A DNA stretch of 64,000 nt, taken from contig NZ_SRLB01000005.1 in the NCBI RefSeq assembly GCF_004745635.1, forward strand, positions 62,001 through 126,000, given 5' to 3'. This DNA is from Methylobacterium nonmethylotrophicum (GTDB lineage Bacteria; Pseudomonadota; Alphaproteobacteria; Rhizobiales; Beijerinckiaceae). The notes beneath the pieces are model-generated. The model saw only the letters and a list, made by a program, of their open reading frames with translations. It was not told where the DNA came from and did not search any database. Shown one piece after another: positions 18,815 to 27,625 of the stretch (its first letter is position 1; each line of letters starts with the position of its first letter). A program made the position numbers and the translations under genes.

Positions 18815-19749
18815 CCCACAGCCCCTTGCGTGCGCTTGCGGACCACCAGCAGGGCGGCGGCGAGCGCGATGATCAGCAGGAAGAACACCACCGCGATCGC
18901 CGAGCCGTAGCCGACGTCGTAATACGCGAAGGCGACGCTGTAGAGGTAGATGTTGATCGTCTCCGACGCCGTGCCGGGTCCGCCCTGCGTGATCGCGAAG
19001 ATGATGTCGAAGCTCTTCACCGCGTCGATCATCCGGATCATCGCGGCGACGAACAGGAACGGCGCGACGAGCGGCAGGGTGATGTGGCGAAACACCTGCC
19101 AGAGCGAGGCGCCGTCGATCTGCGCGCTCTCGTAGGGCTCGGTGGGGAGCGCCGCGAGGCCGCCGAGCACGATCAGCATCACGAGCGGCGTCCATTGCCA
19201 GGTCTCGACCAGCACCAGCGACGGGATCACCGTCGCGGGGTGGAACACCCAGAGCTGGGCCGGGATGCCGACGAGGGACAGGAGGTAGTTCAGCACCCCG
19301 AGCTGGGGGTGGAACATCATGGTCCAGACGAGCGCGATGGCGACGGGGGTCGCCATCATCGGCAGGATGAACACGCCGCGCAGGAAGCCCCGCAGCGGGA
19401 ACCGCGCGTGGAACACGCAGGCCGCCAGCGTGCCGAGGATCAGGGGCAGCACCACCGAGAGGGCGGTGTAGAGGAGCGTCTGCCAGACCGCGTCGAGGAA
19501 GCGCGGGTCGGTCGGCAGCCGCGCGTAGTTCGACAGGCCCACGAAGGCCGGCGCCGAGCCGACCTTCCACTCGTGCAGGCTCATCCACAGGGTGAAGGCC
19601 CAGGGGAAGACGATCACCCCGACGACGACGATGAGGGCCGGCACCACGAAGGGCCAGTAGCCCGGCGGGCGCCAGCGGGTGGCCGGCGCCGCGTCGGTCG
19701 CCAGCTCCCCGGTCGACACGGTCGGCGGCGCGAGGCCGGCCCGGGCCAT
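18811..19749 (-). CDS. Carbohydrate ABC transporter permease, MalF type
   Basis: This 312-residue permease has six main helices and the EAA motif (ESAQIDGASLWQVFRHITLP). The N-terminal extension MARAGLAPPTVSTGELATDA is polar and cytoplasmic. It partners the MalG-type permease encoded next. Its start codon shares one base with the stop of the binding-protein gene (TGATG at 19747-19751), so translation is coupled across all three genes. Confidence 0.9.
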   Translation of the reverse strand: MARAGLAPPTVSTGELATDAAPATRWRPPGYWPFVVPALIVVVGVIVFPWAFTLWMSLHEWKVGSAPAFVGLSNYARLPTDPRFLDAVWQTLLYTALSVVLPLILGTLAACVFHARFPLRGFLRGVFILPMMATPVAIALVWTMMFHPQLGVLNYLLSLVGIPAQLWVFHPATVIPSLVLVETWQWTPLVMLIVLGGLAALPTEPYESAQIDGASLWQVFRHITLPLVAPFLFVAAMIRMIDAVKSFDIIFAITQGGPGTASETINIYLYSVAFAYYDVGYGSAIAVVFFLLIIALAAALLVVRKRTQGAVG

Positions 19750-21101
19750 CACGCCTTCTCGCTGCGCTCGAGGATCGGCCGGTACTGCTCGGCCGCCTTC
19801 TTCAGCTCGGTCGCCGGATCGGCCCCCGACAGGGTGGCGGTGACGGCGGAGCCGACGATGTCGCGGAACTCCGCCACCGGCACCACGACCGGCAGGCCGA
19901 GCTTGCTGATCTTGGCCGAGCCGATCGCCGAATCGAGCCACTCGCGCGGCATCTTCACGCCCTGCTGCACCTCCGCGTCGTTGAGGATCGAGTCGCGGAA
20001 CGGCACGCCGCCGCCGGCCTGGAGCAGGCGCCCGCCCATCAGCTTCGAGACCGCCCACTGGCAGTAGAGGTAGCCCGCCTCCTTCTTGCTGCTCGCCGCC
20101 GCGACGCCGATGCCGTCGCCGTAGGTGGCGGCCGCGTGGTCCTTCGGCCCCTTCGGCACCACCGCGTAGCCGACCTTGCCGACGACGCGGGAGGCGTTCG
20201 GGTCCTCGAGCGGCGGCGCCCAGCCGACGCCGTCGAGCCACATCGCGGCGCGTCCTTGCGTGAACGCGGCCATCGACTCCATCCAGTTGAAGCCGACGAC
20301 GCCGGGAGGCGCGGTCTTGGTCAGCAGGCGCTGGTAGAGCTTCGTCGCCTCGACCGCCTCCGGGCCGTCGATCAGCAGGTTGCCCTTGTCGTCGAGGAAG
20401 CGGCCGCCATAGGCGAGGAAGAACGCGCCCCAGAGCGCCATGTTGGCGTTGCGCAGGCCGCGCCCGACGAAGCCGTAGGTGCCGGCCTTGGGGTCGGTCA
20501 GCGTCTCGGCCGCCCGCATCATGTCGTCGAAGGTCTCGGGATAGGCGACGTTCTTCTTCTGGAAGAGTTCCTTGTTCCAGTACAGGATGAAGTAGTCGAC
20601 CGACATCGGCAGCGAGCGCAGCTCGCCGTTCGGCGTCTTGGCGTATTGCAGCCCGGCGGCGCTGAAATCGGCCTCGCGCAGGGAGGGCTCGGTCAGGTTC
20701 GGGTCCTTGACGTAGCCCGACAGGTCGGCGAGCCAGCCGGCCTTGTCGAACTGGCGCTTCTGCACGTGGTAGCTCAGGTGCACCACGTCGAAGCTCGGCC
20801 GGCCGGAGGTCAGCTCGATGACGATCTTCTGGCGCTGCTGCTGCTCGGGGATCACCTCGGAGGAGACCTTGATCCCGGTGAGCGCCGTGAACTCGGCGGC
20901 GCTGCGGTGGAGCAGGTCGCCCCGCGGCCCCTTGATCAGGTTGACCTCGAGGGAGGTGCCGGCGTGCTTCTTCCACTCGACCGCCGAGAGGGCCGGGCGC
21001 GCGCCCAGAAGCCCCCCGCCGGTGAGCCCGAGGCCGGCCGCGGCGGCGCCGGAGGCCAGGATGCGGCGGCGGGTCGGGCCGCCGCGGGAGAACTCGCCCA
21101 T
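19749..21101 (-). CDS. Extracellular solute-binding protein, family 1 (sugar type)
   Basis: This 450-residue periplasmic binding protein carries a twin-arginine signal (TRRRILASGAAAAGLGLTGG). Motifs include LEVNLIKGPRGDLLHRSAAE, FDVVHLSYHVQKRQ, YILYWNKELFQKKNV-type and FTQGRAAMWLDGVGWAP, typical of the MalE/UgpB-like family. It likely binds a sugar or polyol. ATG 21101 is chosen; an in-frame GTG lies three codons upstream. The operon order SBP-MalF-MalG is normal, but no ATPase or regulator is linked. Confidence 0.87.
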   Translation of the reverse strand: MGEFSRGGPTRRRILASGAAAAGLGLTGGGLLGARPALSAVEWKKHAGTSLEVNLIKGPRGDLLHRSAAEFTALTGIKVSSEVIPEQQQRQKIVIELTSGRPSFDVVHLSYHVQKRQFDKAGWLADLSGYVKDPNLTEPSLREADFSAAGLQYAKTPNGELRSLPMSVDYFILYWNKELFQKKNVAYPETFDDMMRAAETLTDPKAGTYGFVGRGLRNANMALWGAFFLAYGGRFLDDKGNLLIDGPEAVEATKLYQRLLTKTAPPGVVGFNWMESMAAFTQGRAAMWLDGVGWAPPLEDPNASRVVGKVGYAVVPKGPKDHAAATYGDGIGVAAASSKKEAGYLYCQWAVSKLMGGRLLQAGGGVPFRDSILNDAEVQQGVKMPREWLDSAIGSAKISKLGLPVVVPVAEFRDIVGSAVTATLSGADPATELKKAAEQYRPILERSEKA

Positions 21102-21191
21102 CGTTTCCACCCCTGAAGATCGCCCGGATCTGTCGTCCAGGCTGTCTTTGGATCCGGAGCCGGTTCCCGGTCCCCGTCGCGCCGGACCGCC

Positions 21192-21211
21192 GAGCGGCAG
21201 CGCTGCCGCTC
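21192..21211. promoter_or_regulatory. Perfect 20-bp palindrome upstream of the sugar ABC operon
   Basis: GAGCGGCAGCGCTGCCGCTC reads the same on both strands and lies 91 bp upstream of the binding-protein start. The AGCGCT centre resembles LacI-family operators. It could instead form a hairpin in the kinase transcript, but no U-run follows. Confidence 0.35.
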
Positions 21212-21318
21212 AAGCGTAGTGCAAGTCGTGACGCCCTGGGAAGCGGCTCACCGTGACGACCCCGATAAAATCCGCCGGCGAGCGACGCCCAGGGCAGGCG
21301 TCACGCCCGCGGGGAGCG

Positions 21319-22467
21319 TCACGCCCGAGACAGATCGATCGTCAGGGCGAAGCAGGCCCCGGCCTCGCCCGAGACCGCGAGCTCGCCGCCGAGCTGGCGC
21401 GACAGGCCGTGGATCACCCGCATGCCGAGGCTGCGCCGGGCCGCCGCGGTGTCGAAATCGGCCGGCAGGCCGACGCCGTCATCCTGGACGCTCAGGCGGA
21501 CCTTGTCCGCGCCCTCCGGCACCGCCGCGACCCGTACCGGGCCGTGGCCGTCCGGATAGGCGTGCTTGACCGCGTTGGTGACGAGCTCGTTGACGAACAG
21601 CCCGAGGGGAATCGCGAGGTCGGCCGGGATCGCCATGGCGGGCGCCTGGCAGGTGATGGCGTGGCCCGGTGCGCTCTCGCGCAGCTTCTCGCACAGGGTC
21701 TCGAGGAAGCCCGCGAGGTCCACCGCCGCGAGGTCGGGCTGGCGCCAGAGCTGGTCGTGGACCTGCGCCACCGCCTCGACCCGCGAGCGGGCATCCGTCA
21801 GCGCCTCGCGCGCCTGCAGGTTCTCGGTGGTGCGGGCCTGGAGCGAGAGCAGGCCCGCCACGGTGGCGAGGCTGTTCTTGACCCGGTGGCTCATCTCGCG
21901 GGTGAGCAGCTCCTGCCGGTCGAGGGCGGCCTGGAGGCGGGCCTCGGCGCGCTGGCGCTCGATGGCGCCGCCGAGGAGGTTGGCGAAGCCCTGCATGAAG
22001 GCGATGTCGGCCTCGTCGAACTGGCCCTCGCGGGTGTCGTCGACCTCCAGCACGCCGAAATCGCCCTCGCGGTTGCGGATCAGCACGTTCAGTGCCCGGC
22101 GCACGCCGTGCTCGGCCATCAGCTGCGGGGTGCGGAAGCGGCGCTCGTTCTCGAGATGGTTCGAGATCACCGGCTGCCCGGTCTTGAGGGCGTAGCCCGC
22201 CGGCGAGGCGAGGTCGGCCCCGACGGTGGCGTGGCCGACGACGTTCGGACCCCAGCCGACGCCCGCGATGACGAGCAGCGTGTCGTGGCCGGGCTTGTAT
22301 TCCAGCGCCTTGCAGAACTGGGCCGCCATCCCCGCCGCGCACAGCTCGGTCGCCCGCTGCAGGAGCCGGCCGAGGTCGTCGGCGCGCAGGGCCTCGACGC
22401 CGAACTCGGACAGGATCTTCTGCTGCTTCAGGCGGTAATCGAGGTCCGAACGGCTGAGCTCCGCCAT
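21319..22467 (-). CDS. GAF-domain sensor histidine kinase (HisKA_2/HWE-like)
   Basis: This 382-residue cytosolic kinase has no membrane segment. Residues ~20-165 form a GAF domain (ATELCAAGMAAQFCKALEY, RRALNVLIRNREGDFGVLEV). The dimerisation/phosphorylation helix reads EMSHRVKNSLATVAGLLSLQ near residue 195, with the phosphoacceptor His in MSHRVKN. The ATPase domain has FVNELVTNAVKHA (N-box) and VQDDGVGLP (G1). No response regulator is adjacent. ATG 22467 is chosen because the 38 upstream codons are arginine/proline-rich. Confidence 0.9.
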   Translation of the reverse strand: MAELSRSDLDYRLKQQKILSEFGVEALRADDLGRLLQRATELCAAGMAAQFCKALEYKPGHDTLLVIAGVGWGPNVVGHATVGADLASPAGYALKTGQPVISNHLENERRFRTPQLMAEHGVRRALNVLIRNREGDFGVLEVDDTREGQFDEADIAFMQGFANLLGGAIERQRAEARLQAALDRQELLTREMSHRVKNSLATVAGLLSLQARTTENLQAREALTDARSRVEAVAQVHDQLWRQPDLAAVDLAGFLETLCEKLRESAPGHAITCQAPAMAIPADLAIPLGLFVNELVTNAVKHAYPDGHGPVRVAAVPEGADKVRLSVQDDGVGLPADFDTAAARRSLGMRVIHGLSRQLGGELAVSGEAGACFALTIDLSRA

Positions 22468-22710
22468 CGTGTGCAATCCTGTCCTTTCCCTGCGGCGATG
22501 CGGGGGCTGTGCTGAGTCGAGGCCGGCAGCGTGGCCGGCACGGCGGGGTGGAGTGGGGTCACGTCTGCCGGGTCGGGTCAAGCGCGCGAGACGGTCGAGC
22601 CAGCATGCCGCACGCCGCGATTCCGCGCGCCAGTTGTGAGATCAAGGCCCTGTCGATTCGCCGCAGAGGCGCCATATGGTGCGGTGCAGTGGAAACAGGA
22701 GTGCAGGCCG

Positions 22711-22920
22711 GTGCTGCGCCTCTTCGCCCTCGGCATCATCGTGACCGCCGCCGCGCTGGTCCTGGCCGCCCTCCTCCGGCCGCCGGCGACGCAGGCCCAG
22801 GAGGAGGAGGCCTATTGCCGGCCTCCGCTGAAATTCGCCGCCGGCGCCTGCGTCGCCTCCTGCCCCGCCGGCTACGAGGACCGCGGGAGAACGTGCGTCT
22901 ACCGCAGCCTGTCGCGCTGA
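22711..22920 (+). CDS. Small secreted cysteine-containing protein, 69 aa
   Basis: This short protein opens with a hydrophobic segment (LRLFALGIIVTAAALVLAAL), probably a signal peptide or anchor, followed by a mature part of about 40 residues with four cysteines (YCRPP, ACVASCPAGYED, TCVYR) able to form two disulfides. GTG 22711 follows AGGAG with 9-bp spacing and starts exactly at the hydrophobic segment. I do not recognise the family. It is divergent from the sensor kinase and ends 4 bp from the HxlR gene. Confidence 0.6.
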   Translation: MLRLFALGIIVTAAALVLAALLRPPATQAQEEEAYCRPPLKFAAGACVASCPAGYEDRGRTCVYRSLSR

Positions 22921-22924
22921 AAGG

Positions 22925-23299
22925 TCAGGCGGCCTTCGCCGCAGCGACCGGCGCCGCATAGGCGTCGCCCCAGGCCTTGAGCGCCCGGATCACCGGCTCG
23001 AGGGTGCGGCCGCGCGCGGTCAGGCGGTACTCCACCCGGGGCGGCACCTCGGCATAGACCGTGCGGTGAACGAGCCCGTCCGCCTCCAGCTCGCGCAGCT
23101 GGTTGGTCAGCATGCGCTGGGTCACGTTCGGCATCCGGCGGCGCAGGGCGTTGAAGCGCAGGGCGCCCTCAGGCTCCGGCGCCTCGTCGAGCAGGTGGTA
23201 GAGGATCACGCCCTTCCACTTGCCGTCGATCAGCTGGAGCGTCGCCTCGACGGCGCAGCCCGGGCTGCAATCCAGGCTGCGGTGCCGGGTGCGGGCCAT
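22925..23299 (-). CDS. HxlR-family transcriptional regulator
   Basis: This 124-residue protein has the HxlR winged helix: C11/C15 near the N-terminus (DCSPGCAVE), then [34 protein letters not shown] and [18 protein letters not shown]. Conserved cysteines in this position often sense electrophiles or redox change in the family. ATG 23299 follows AAAGGA. It is divergent from the quinone oxidoreductase-like gene, with 97 bp between starts, and probably controls it; this pairing is common. Confidence 0.92.
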   Translation of the reverse strand: MARTRHRSLDCSPGCAVEATLQLIDGKWKGVILYHLLDEAPEPEGALRFNALRRRMPNVTQRMLTNQLRELEADGLVHRTVYAEVPPRVEYRLTARGRTLEPVIRALKAWGDAYAAPVAAAKAA

Positions 23300-23396
23300 G
23301 ACGGTATCCTTTTCGACACTATGGGCGCGAAATGTGCGTTCTTGTGCCGTGCGACAGTAGCGGTCATCTCGGGCTTCGTCATCAAGGAGCCCGCCC

Positions 23397-24413
23397 ATGC
23401 GCGCCGTCGGTTACCAGACCTCCCTGCCGATCGAGGACGAGGCCGCCCTCCAGGACATCACCCTGCCCCGCCCCGAGCCCACCGGCCGCGACCTCCTGGT
23501 CGAGGTCCGGGCGGTGTCGGTGAACCCCGTCGACACCAAGGTGCGCCGCCGCGCCGCCCCCGAGGCCGGGGGCTGGAAGGTCTTGGGCTGGGACGCCGCC
23601 GGCATCGTCGTGGCGGCCGGTCCCGACGCGACGCGGTTCCGGCCCGGCGACGCGGTGTACTACGCCGGCGATATCGGCCGGCCGGGCACCAATGCCGAGT
23701 TCCACCTCGTCGACGAGCGCATCGTCGGCCACAAGCCGGCCTCGCTCTCCTTCGCCGAGGCCGCGGCCCTGCCGCTCACCGCGATCACCGCCTGGGAGAC
23801 GCTGTTCGACCGCCTCGACGTGCGCAAGGCCGTGCCGGGCGCCGCGAACGCGCTCCTGATCATCGGCGGGGCCGGCGGCGTCGGCTCGATCGCCACGCAG
23901 CTCGCGCGCCAGCTCACCGACCTCACCGTCATCACCACCGCCTCGCGGCCGGAGACGCAGGCCTGGAGCCGGGAGCTCGGCGCCCACCACGTCGTCGTGC
24001 ATGGCCCGTCGCTCGCCCGCGAGGTCGCGGAACTCGGGCTCGGCGCCCCGGGCCTCGTCTTCGCGACCACCCATACCGACGCGCATCTCGCGGCGATCGT
24101 GGACCTGATCGCGCCGCAGGGGCGGCTGGCGCTGATCGACGACCCGGCGACGCTCGACGTCTCGCTCCTGAAGCGCAAGAGCCTGTCGCTGCACTGGGAG
24201 CTGATGTTCACCCGCTCGCTGTTCGGCACGGTCGATATCGGGGCGCAGGGCGATCTGCTCGACGAGGTGGCGCGGCTCGTCGATGCCGGCCGGCTGCGCA
24301 CCACGCTCGCCGAGCATTTCGGCCCGATCACCGCCGCCAACCTGCGCCGCGCCCACGCGCTCCTCGAGAGCGGGCGGGCGAAGGGCAAGATCGTGCTGGA
24401 AGGCTTCGCCTGA
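23397..24413 (+). CDS. Zinc-type alcohol dehydrogenase-like (quinone oxidoreductase family)
   Basis: This 338-residue medium-chain dehydrogenase/reductase has a GroES-like domain ([32 protein letters not shown]) and a Rossmann domain with [18 protein letters not shown] for NAD(P)H. The structural-zinc cysteines and a catalytic Cys-His pair are absent, so it belongs to the zinc-independent quinone reductase/enoyl reductase branch. ATG 23397 follows AAGGAG. Its divergent HxlR neighbour suggests induction by quinones, aldehydes or other electrophiles. Confidence 0.9.
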   Translation: MRAVGYQTSLPIEDEAALQDITLPRPEPTGRDLLVEVRAVSVNPVDTKVRRRAAPEAGGWKVLGWDAAGIVVAAGPDATRFRPGDAVYYAGDIGRPGTNAEFHLVDERIVGHKPASLSFAEAAALPLTAITAWETLFDRLDVRKAVPGAANALLIIGGAGGVGSIATQLARQLTDLTVITTASRPETQAWSRELGAHHVVVHGPSLAREVAELGLGAPGLVFATTHTDAHLAAIVDLIAPQGRLALIDDPATLDVSLLKRKSLSLHWELMFTRSLFGTVDIGAQGDLLDEVARLVDAGRLRTTLAEHFGPITAANLRRAHALLESGRAKGKIVLEGFA

Positions 24414-24534
24414 GCGCTCGCGGCGCCGGGCCGGTCCGCCGATGAGTCCGGGCGGGCGGGCCGTGTTCAGATCCGCCTGCGCGATCTGATACGCGTTCCG
24501 CCGGGATTACTGCGAGACGAACGAGGCCCGGGAT

Positions 24535-24715
24535 CCCCTCTCCCGTTTGGGAGAGGGGTAGGGGCGATCGGAGATCGCGCGAGGGTGGCTCGGGTCCCGC
24601 AATAATCCTGAGCCGTGGAGCTGCCCAGCTCGACAGTTCAGGGTCATTGCGGGACCCGAGCCACCCTCACGCGGGATCTTCGATCCCCCGGCCCCTCTCC
24701 CAAACGGGAGAGGGG
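24535..24715. repeat. Long imperfect palindrome filling a 348-bp intergenic region
   Basis: Outer modules CCCCTCTCCCGTTTGGG and CCCAAACGGGAGAGGGG pair with each other, and each also forms its own hairpin. Inner arms (GGTGGCTCGGGTCCCGCAAT and the complement ATTGCGGGACCCGAGCCACC) extend the pairing to roughly 70 bp per arm. The region 24414-24761 contains no gene. The same outer modules occur at 1256, 36263 and elsewhere. Confidence 0.75.
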
Positions 24716-24761
24716 GGGGCGGGCTCTACCTTTAAGAGAACGGATCAGGCGGTCGCCCGCC

Positions 24762-25232
24762 TCACAGCACCCCGTACACGTCGTAGACCGGTCCCTCCGG
24801 CAGCCGCTGCCCGACCCCCACGGCGATCAGCCGGTTGAGCCAGGCGAGGTCCGGGGCGCCGGTCTCGAAGCGGACGGCGGTGCGGAAGTAGTAGGAATCC
24901 GGGGCCACCGCCTCGCCGCGGCCGAGGCGGGCCAGCACCTCCGGCGGGCCGGCACGCAGGCCGGTATACTGGCAGTAGACGAGGCCGCCGCCGGCGGCCC
25001 GCAGGGTCAGGCGCACGTCGAGATGGGTGGTGCCGTCGGGCTCCACCCGCAGCCAGTCGCCCGCCGGGCCGGGCAGGACCTCGCCGGAGAGGCGCGGCCC
25101 CTCGAAGGTTCCGCCGGTGACCGGCACGACCCGCAGGTCGGCGCCGCGGGAGGGGCCGATCCCCTGCGGCGCGGCGACCGCGAGGGTGAGGCGGAACAGG
25201 AACTCGGTGCTGAGCGGCAGCGGCGCGTCCAT
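24762..25232 (-). CDS. DUF3237 family protein
   Basis: This 156-residue protein matches the small beta-barrel-like DUF3237/UPF0311 pattern. It has LSTEFLFRLTLAVAAPQGIG at the start, RGADLRVVPVTGGTFEGPRL in the centre, GDWLRVEPDGTTHLDVRLTL, and near the end SYYFRTAVRFETGAPDLAWL with a VGVGQR turn. The function of the family is unknown; no signal peptide or membrane helix is visible. It follows the DUF1206 gene on the same strand with 22 bp between them. Confidence 0.85.
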   Translation of the reverse strand: MDAPLPLSTEFLFRLTLAVAAPQGIGPSRGADLRVVPVTGGTFEGPRLSGEVLPGPAGDWLRVEPDGTTHLDVRLTLRAAGGGLVYCQYTGLRAGPPEVLARLGRGEAVAPDSYYFRTAVRFETGAPDLAWLNRLIAVGVGQRLPEGPVYDVYGVL

Positions 25233-25254
25233 CGGGCGGTCCTCGGGCGGTGTG

Positions 25255-26094
25255 TTAGCGCGTGATATCCTTCACCGCCCGGCGCGCCGCGTCGAGGTCC
25301 GGCGGGTCGATGCGGCGGTAGCGGGCCTGGACGAGGCCGAACACCCCGAAGGCCGCGAGCCCCGCGGCGGTGACGGCCAGCAGCACCCAGCCGTAGGGCT
25401 CGGCCCGCAGGGCCTGCAGGGCGCCGCCGAGGCCCTTGACGTCGCTCGACCGGCTCTCGATCGCCGCAGCGATCAGGAAGCCGCCGATCAGCCCGAAGGT
25501 CAGCGCCCGGGCGGCGTAGCCGAAACGGCCGAGATGCCGGGCCCAGTCGCGGGCATCGTGCGGGACGGAGAGGCGCCGGGTCACGTCGCCCCGCCAGGCC
25601 TTCCGCGCGAAGGCGAAGCCGGCGCCGATCACCACCAGCCCGACCGCGCCGACGAGCCACTGGCCGAAGGGCTGCTGGAGCAGCCAGGCGGTCCAGTCGC
25701 GGGCGCCCTGGTCGTCGGAGCCGGCCGTGCCGCGGCCCAGCGCCGCCTTCGCCATCGAGAGGGCGAGGCCGCCATAGATCACCCCGCTGACGAGGTGGCC
25801 GGCCCGGGTCGCCAGCCCCTTGGCCGAGCGGCCGTAGCCGTCGGCATCGGTCACCGCCTCGACCACGCGCCAGAGCGCGAAGGCGGCGAGGCCGAACGCG
25901 ATCAGGCCGAGGAGGATCCAGCCGAAGGGCTTGCCGAGCAGGATCAGCAGGGCGCTGCGGCTGCCGCCGGTCTGGCCGCCGACGCCGACCGCCGCCAGCA
26001 CCGCGAGGCCGCCGACGAGGCAGTAGGTGATGCCGCGAGCGCCGTAGCCGAGGCGGGCGAGCAGTTCGAGGGCTTGCCGGCCATCGGGGCGCAT
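25255..26094 (-). CDS. DUF1206 integral membrane protein
   Basis: This 279-residue protein contains three related units, each with two membrane helices. The units open LARLGYGARGITYCLVGG (near 12), TRAGHLVSGVIYGGLALS (near 95) and LGRFGYAARALTFGLIGG (near 190), matching the threefold DUF1206 pattern. The biochemical role is unknown. It sits in a leftward run between DUF533 and DUF3237 genes with short gaps (17 and 22 bp), probably one operon. Confidence 0.88.
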   Translation of the reverse strand: MRPDGRQALELLARLGYGARGITYCLVGGLAVLAAVGVGGQTGGSRSALLILLGKPFGWILLGLIAFGLAAFALWRVVEAVTDADGYGRSAKGLATRAGHLVSGVIYGGLALSMAKAALGRGTAGSDDQGARDWTAWLLQQPFGQWLVGAVGLVVIGAGFAFARKAWRGDVTRRLSVPHDARDWARHLGRFGYAARALTFGLIGGFLIAAAIESRSSDVKGLGGALQALRAEPYGWVLLAVTAAGLAAFGVFGLVQARYRRIDPPDLDAARRAVKDITR

Positions 26095-26111
26095 GGGTGC
26101 TCGGGCTCCTC

Positions 26112-26666
26112 TCAGGCCGAAAGGCCGGCTTCGACCCGGGCGACCGCCGCCTCGTCGAGGTCGAGGGCCTCGGCCAGCAGGCGCAGGAAGGTGCGCTCCT
26201 GCATCGTGTCCGGATCGACGGCGAGCCGCGCCGCGGCGTAGACCCGCGCGGCCGCGGCGGGATCCTGCACCCGGTCGGCGATCTCGTCGATCGTCGCCGG
26301 GTCCTCGAGCTCGCGGGCGAGCCATTGCCGGCCGGCGAGGTCGAGGCCGGATTCGGCGACCGCCGCGTCGAGGCGCTCGCGCTCGCGGGCATCGATCACC
26401 CCGTCGGCGGCGGACGCCGCCACCATGATCCGCAGGCACAGCGTCGCCTCGTCGTCGCTGATCGCGGCGGCATCGAACGGCGTCGCGGTCTGCGTCTTGG
26501 CCGATGGCTCGGCCGGTCCCTCGCCGGCCCGCTCGGCCGGCGCGCCGCTCTGCGTCGCCCGCAGGGCCAGCCCGGCGATCAGCGCCAGCCCGCCGAGGGC
26601 GGCGGAGGCCGCGAGCCCGCCGCGGCTGCGCACCAGGGCATCCACCACCCGCTTCACCTCGGCCAT
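26112..26666 (-). CDS. DUF533/TerB-like membrane-associated protein
   Basis: This 184-residue protein has an N-terminal helix (GGLAASAALGGLALIAGLAL). After a linker it has an all-helical TerB-like domain (LCLRIMVAASAADGVIDARE, LAVDPDTMQERTFLRLLAEA) as in DUF533 (E. coli YebE-like). The acidic DGVID and RTFLRLLA segments are characteristic of the TerB fold. Function is unknown; the TerB fold is linked by homology to stress and metal-related complexes. ATG 26666 is preferred over an upstream extension that lacks the helix. Confidence 0.8.
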   Translation of the reverse strand: MAEVKRVVDALVRSRGGLAASAALGGLALIAGLALRATQSGAPAERAGEGPAEPSAKTQTATPFDAAAISDDEATLCLRIMVAASAADGVIDARERERLDAAVAESGLDLAGRQWLARELEDPATIDEIADRVQDPAAAARVYAAARLAVDPDTMQERTFLRLLAEALDLDEAAVARVEAGLSA

Positions 26667-26758
26667 CGCGCCCTCCCGGTCCGTACGCCGCATCCTTGCC
26701 GACAACGGTCTCGCCCGGCTCCGGTTCGCGCATGGCAGTTCGCGCATGTCAGGTGGAC

Positions 26759-27586
26759 ATGACAGGCGGATCAGGCCGCCGGTTGCGCCCGGACGCCGTC
26801 GGGCCCATCTTCATGGCCATGCTTCTCGCCCTGGCCTGGCTCGCGCGCACCCTGGTGCTCGCGCTCGTTCTCCTGTTCCTGCTGCCGCTCGTGACCCACG
26901 CCCTGTGGTGGTGGAGCCGCGACGACGTCGCCCCCGACTGGGCCACCGCCGACTGGTCGAGCGCCCGGCTCCTGCCCGCCGCGGCCGCGGCGCCGGAGGC
27001 CATGGTGCGGATCTACGCCGCCCGGGTCGGGCGCTGGCGGGGCATCTTCGCCCACCACACCTGGATCATCGTCAAGGAAGCGGGGGCGGCGCGCTACACC
27101 CGCTACGACGTGGTCGGCTGGGGGATGCCGGTGCGCACCGACGCCTACGCGGCCGATGCGCGCTGGTTCGGCAACCCGCCGCAGGTGGTGCTGGCCCTCG
27201 ACGGCGAGGCGGCGGCCCGGGCCGTGCCGCGCCTGCGCGCGGCGACCGCGACCTATCCGTACCGGAAGGCGGGCAGCTACAGCGCCTGGCCGGGGCCGAA
27301 CTCCAACACCTTCGTGGCCCACGTGCTGCGGGCGGTGCCGGAGCTCGCCGTCGCCCTGCCGCCCACGGCGCTCGGCAAGGATTTTTCGGAGAGCCCGATC
27401 GCCTGGACGCCGAGCCGCACCGGGGTGCAGCTCACCGCCCGCGGCTATGCCGGCCTCACCCTCGGCTGGGTCGAGGGGATCGAGATCAACCTGCTCGGGG
27501 CGGTGGCGGGGCTCGACCTGCGCCGCCCGGCCCTCAAGCTGCCGGGCTGGGGCCGCATCGGCATGGATCCGGCGGGCGCGACCTAG
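26759..27586 (+). CDS. DUF3750 family membrane-anchored protein
   Basis: This protein of about 275 residues has a strong membrane segment (MLLALAWLARTLVLALVLLF) and a soluble domain of the DUF3750 type: RWRGIFAHHTWIIVKEAG, YDVVGWGMPVRT, YRKAGSYSAWPGPNSNTFVA and a C-terminal GVEIN-type segment (WVEGIEINLLGAVAGLD). The HTW and PGPNSNTF motifs look like a conserved active or binding site. The start is uncertain: ATG 26759 has AGGTGG close upstream, while ATG 26813 and 26819 begin nearer the helix. It is divergent from the DUF533 gene. Confidence 0.78.
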   Translation: MTGGSGRRLRPDAVGPIFMAMLLALAWLARTLVLALVLLFLLPLVTHALWWWSRDDVAPDWATADWSSARLLPAAAAAPEAMVRIYAARVGRWRGIFAHHTWIIVKEAGAARYTRYDVVGWGMPVRTDAYAADARWFGNPPQVVLALDGEAAARAVPRLRAATATYPYRKAGSYSAWPGPNSNTFVAHVLRAVPELAVALPPTALGKDFSESPIAWTPSRTGVQLTARGYAGLTLGWVEGIEINLLGAVAGLDLRRPALKLPGWGRIGMDPAGAT

Positions 27587-27625
27587 ACGCTGATCGCCCC
27601 GACGGCGAGCAGCTGAGCCGGCGCC

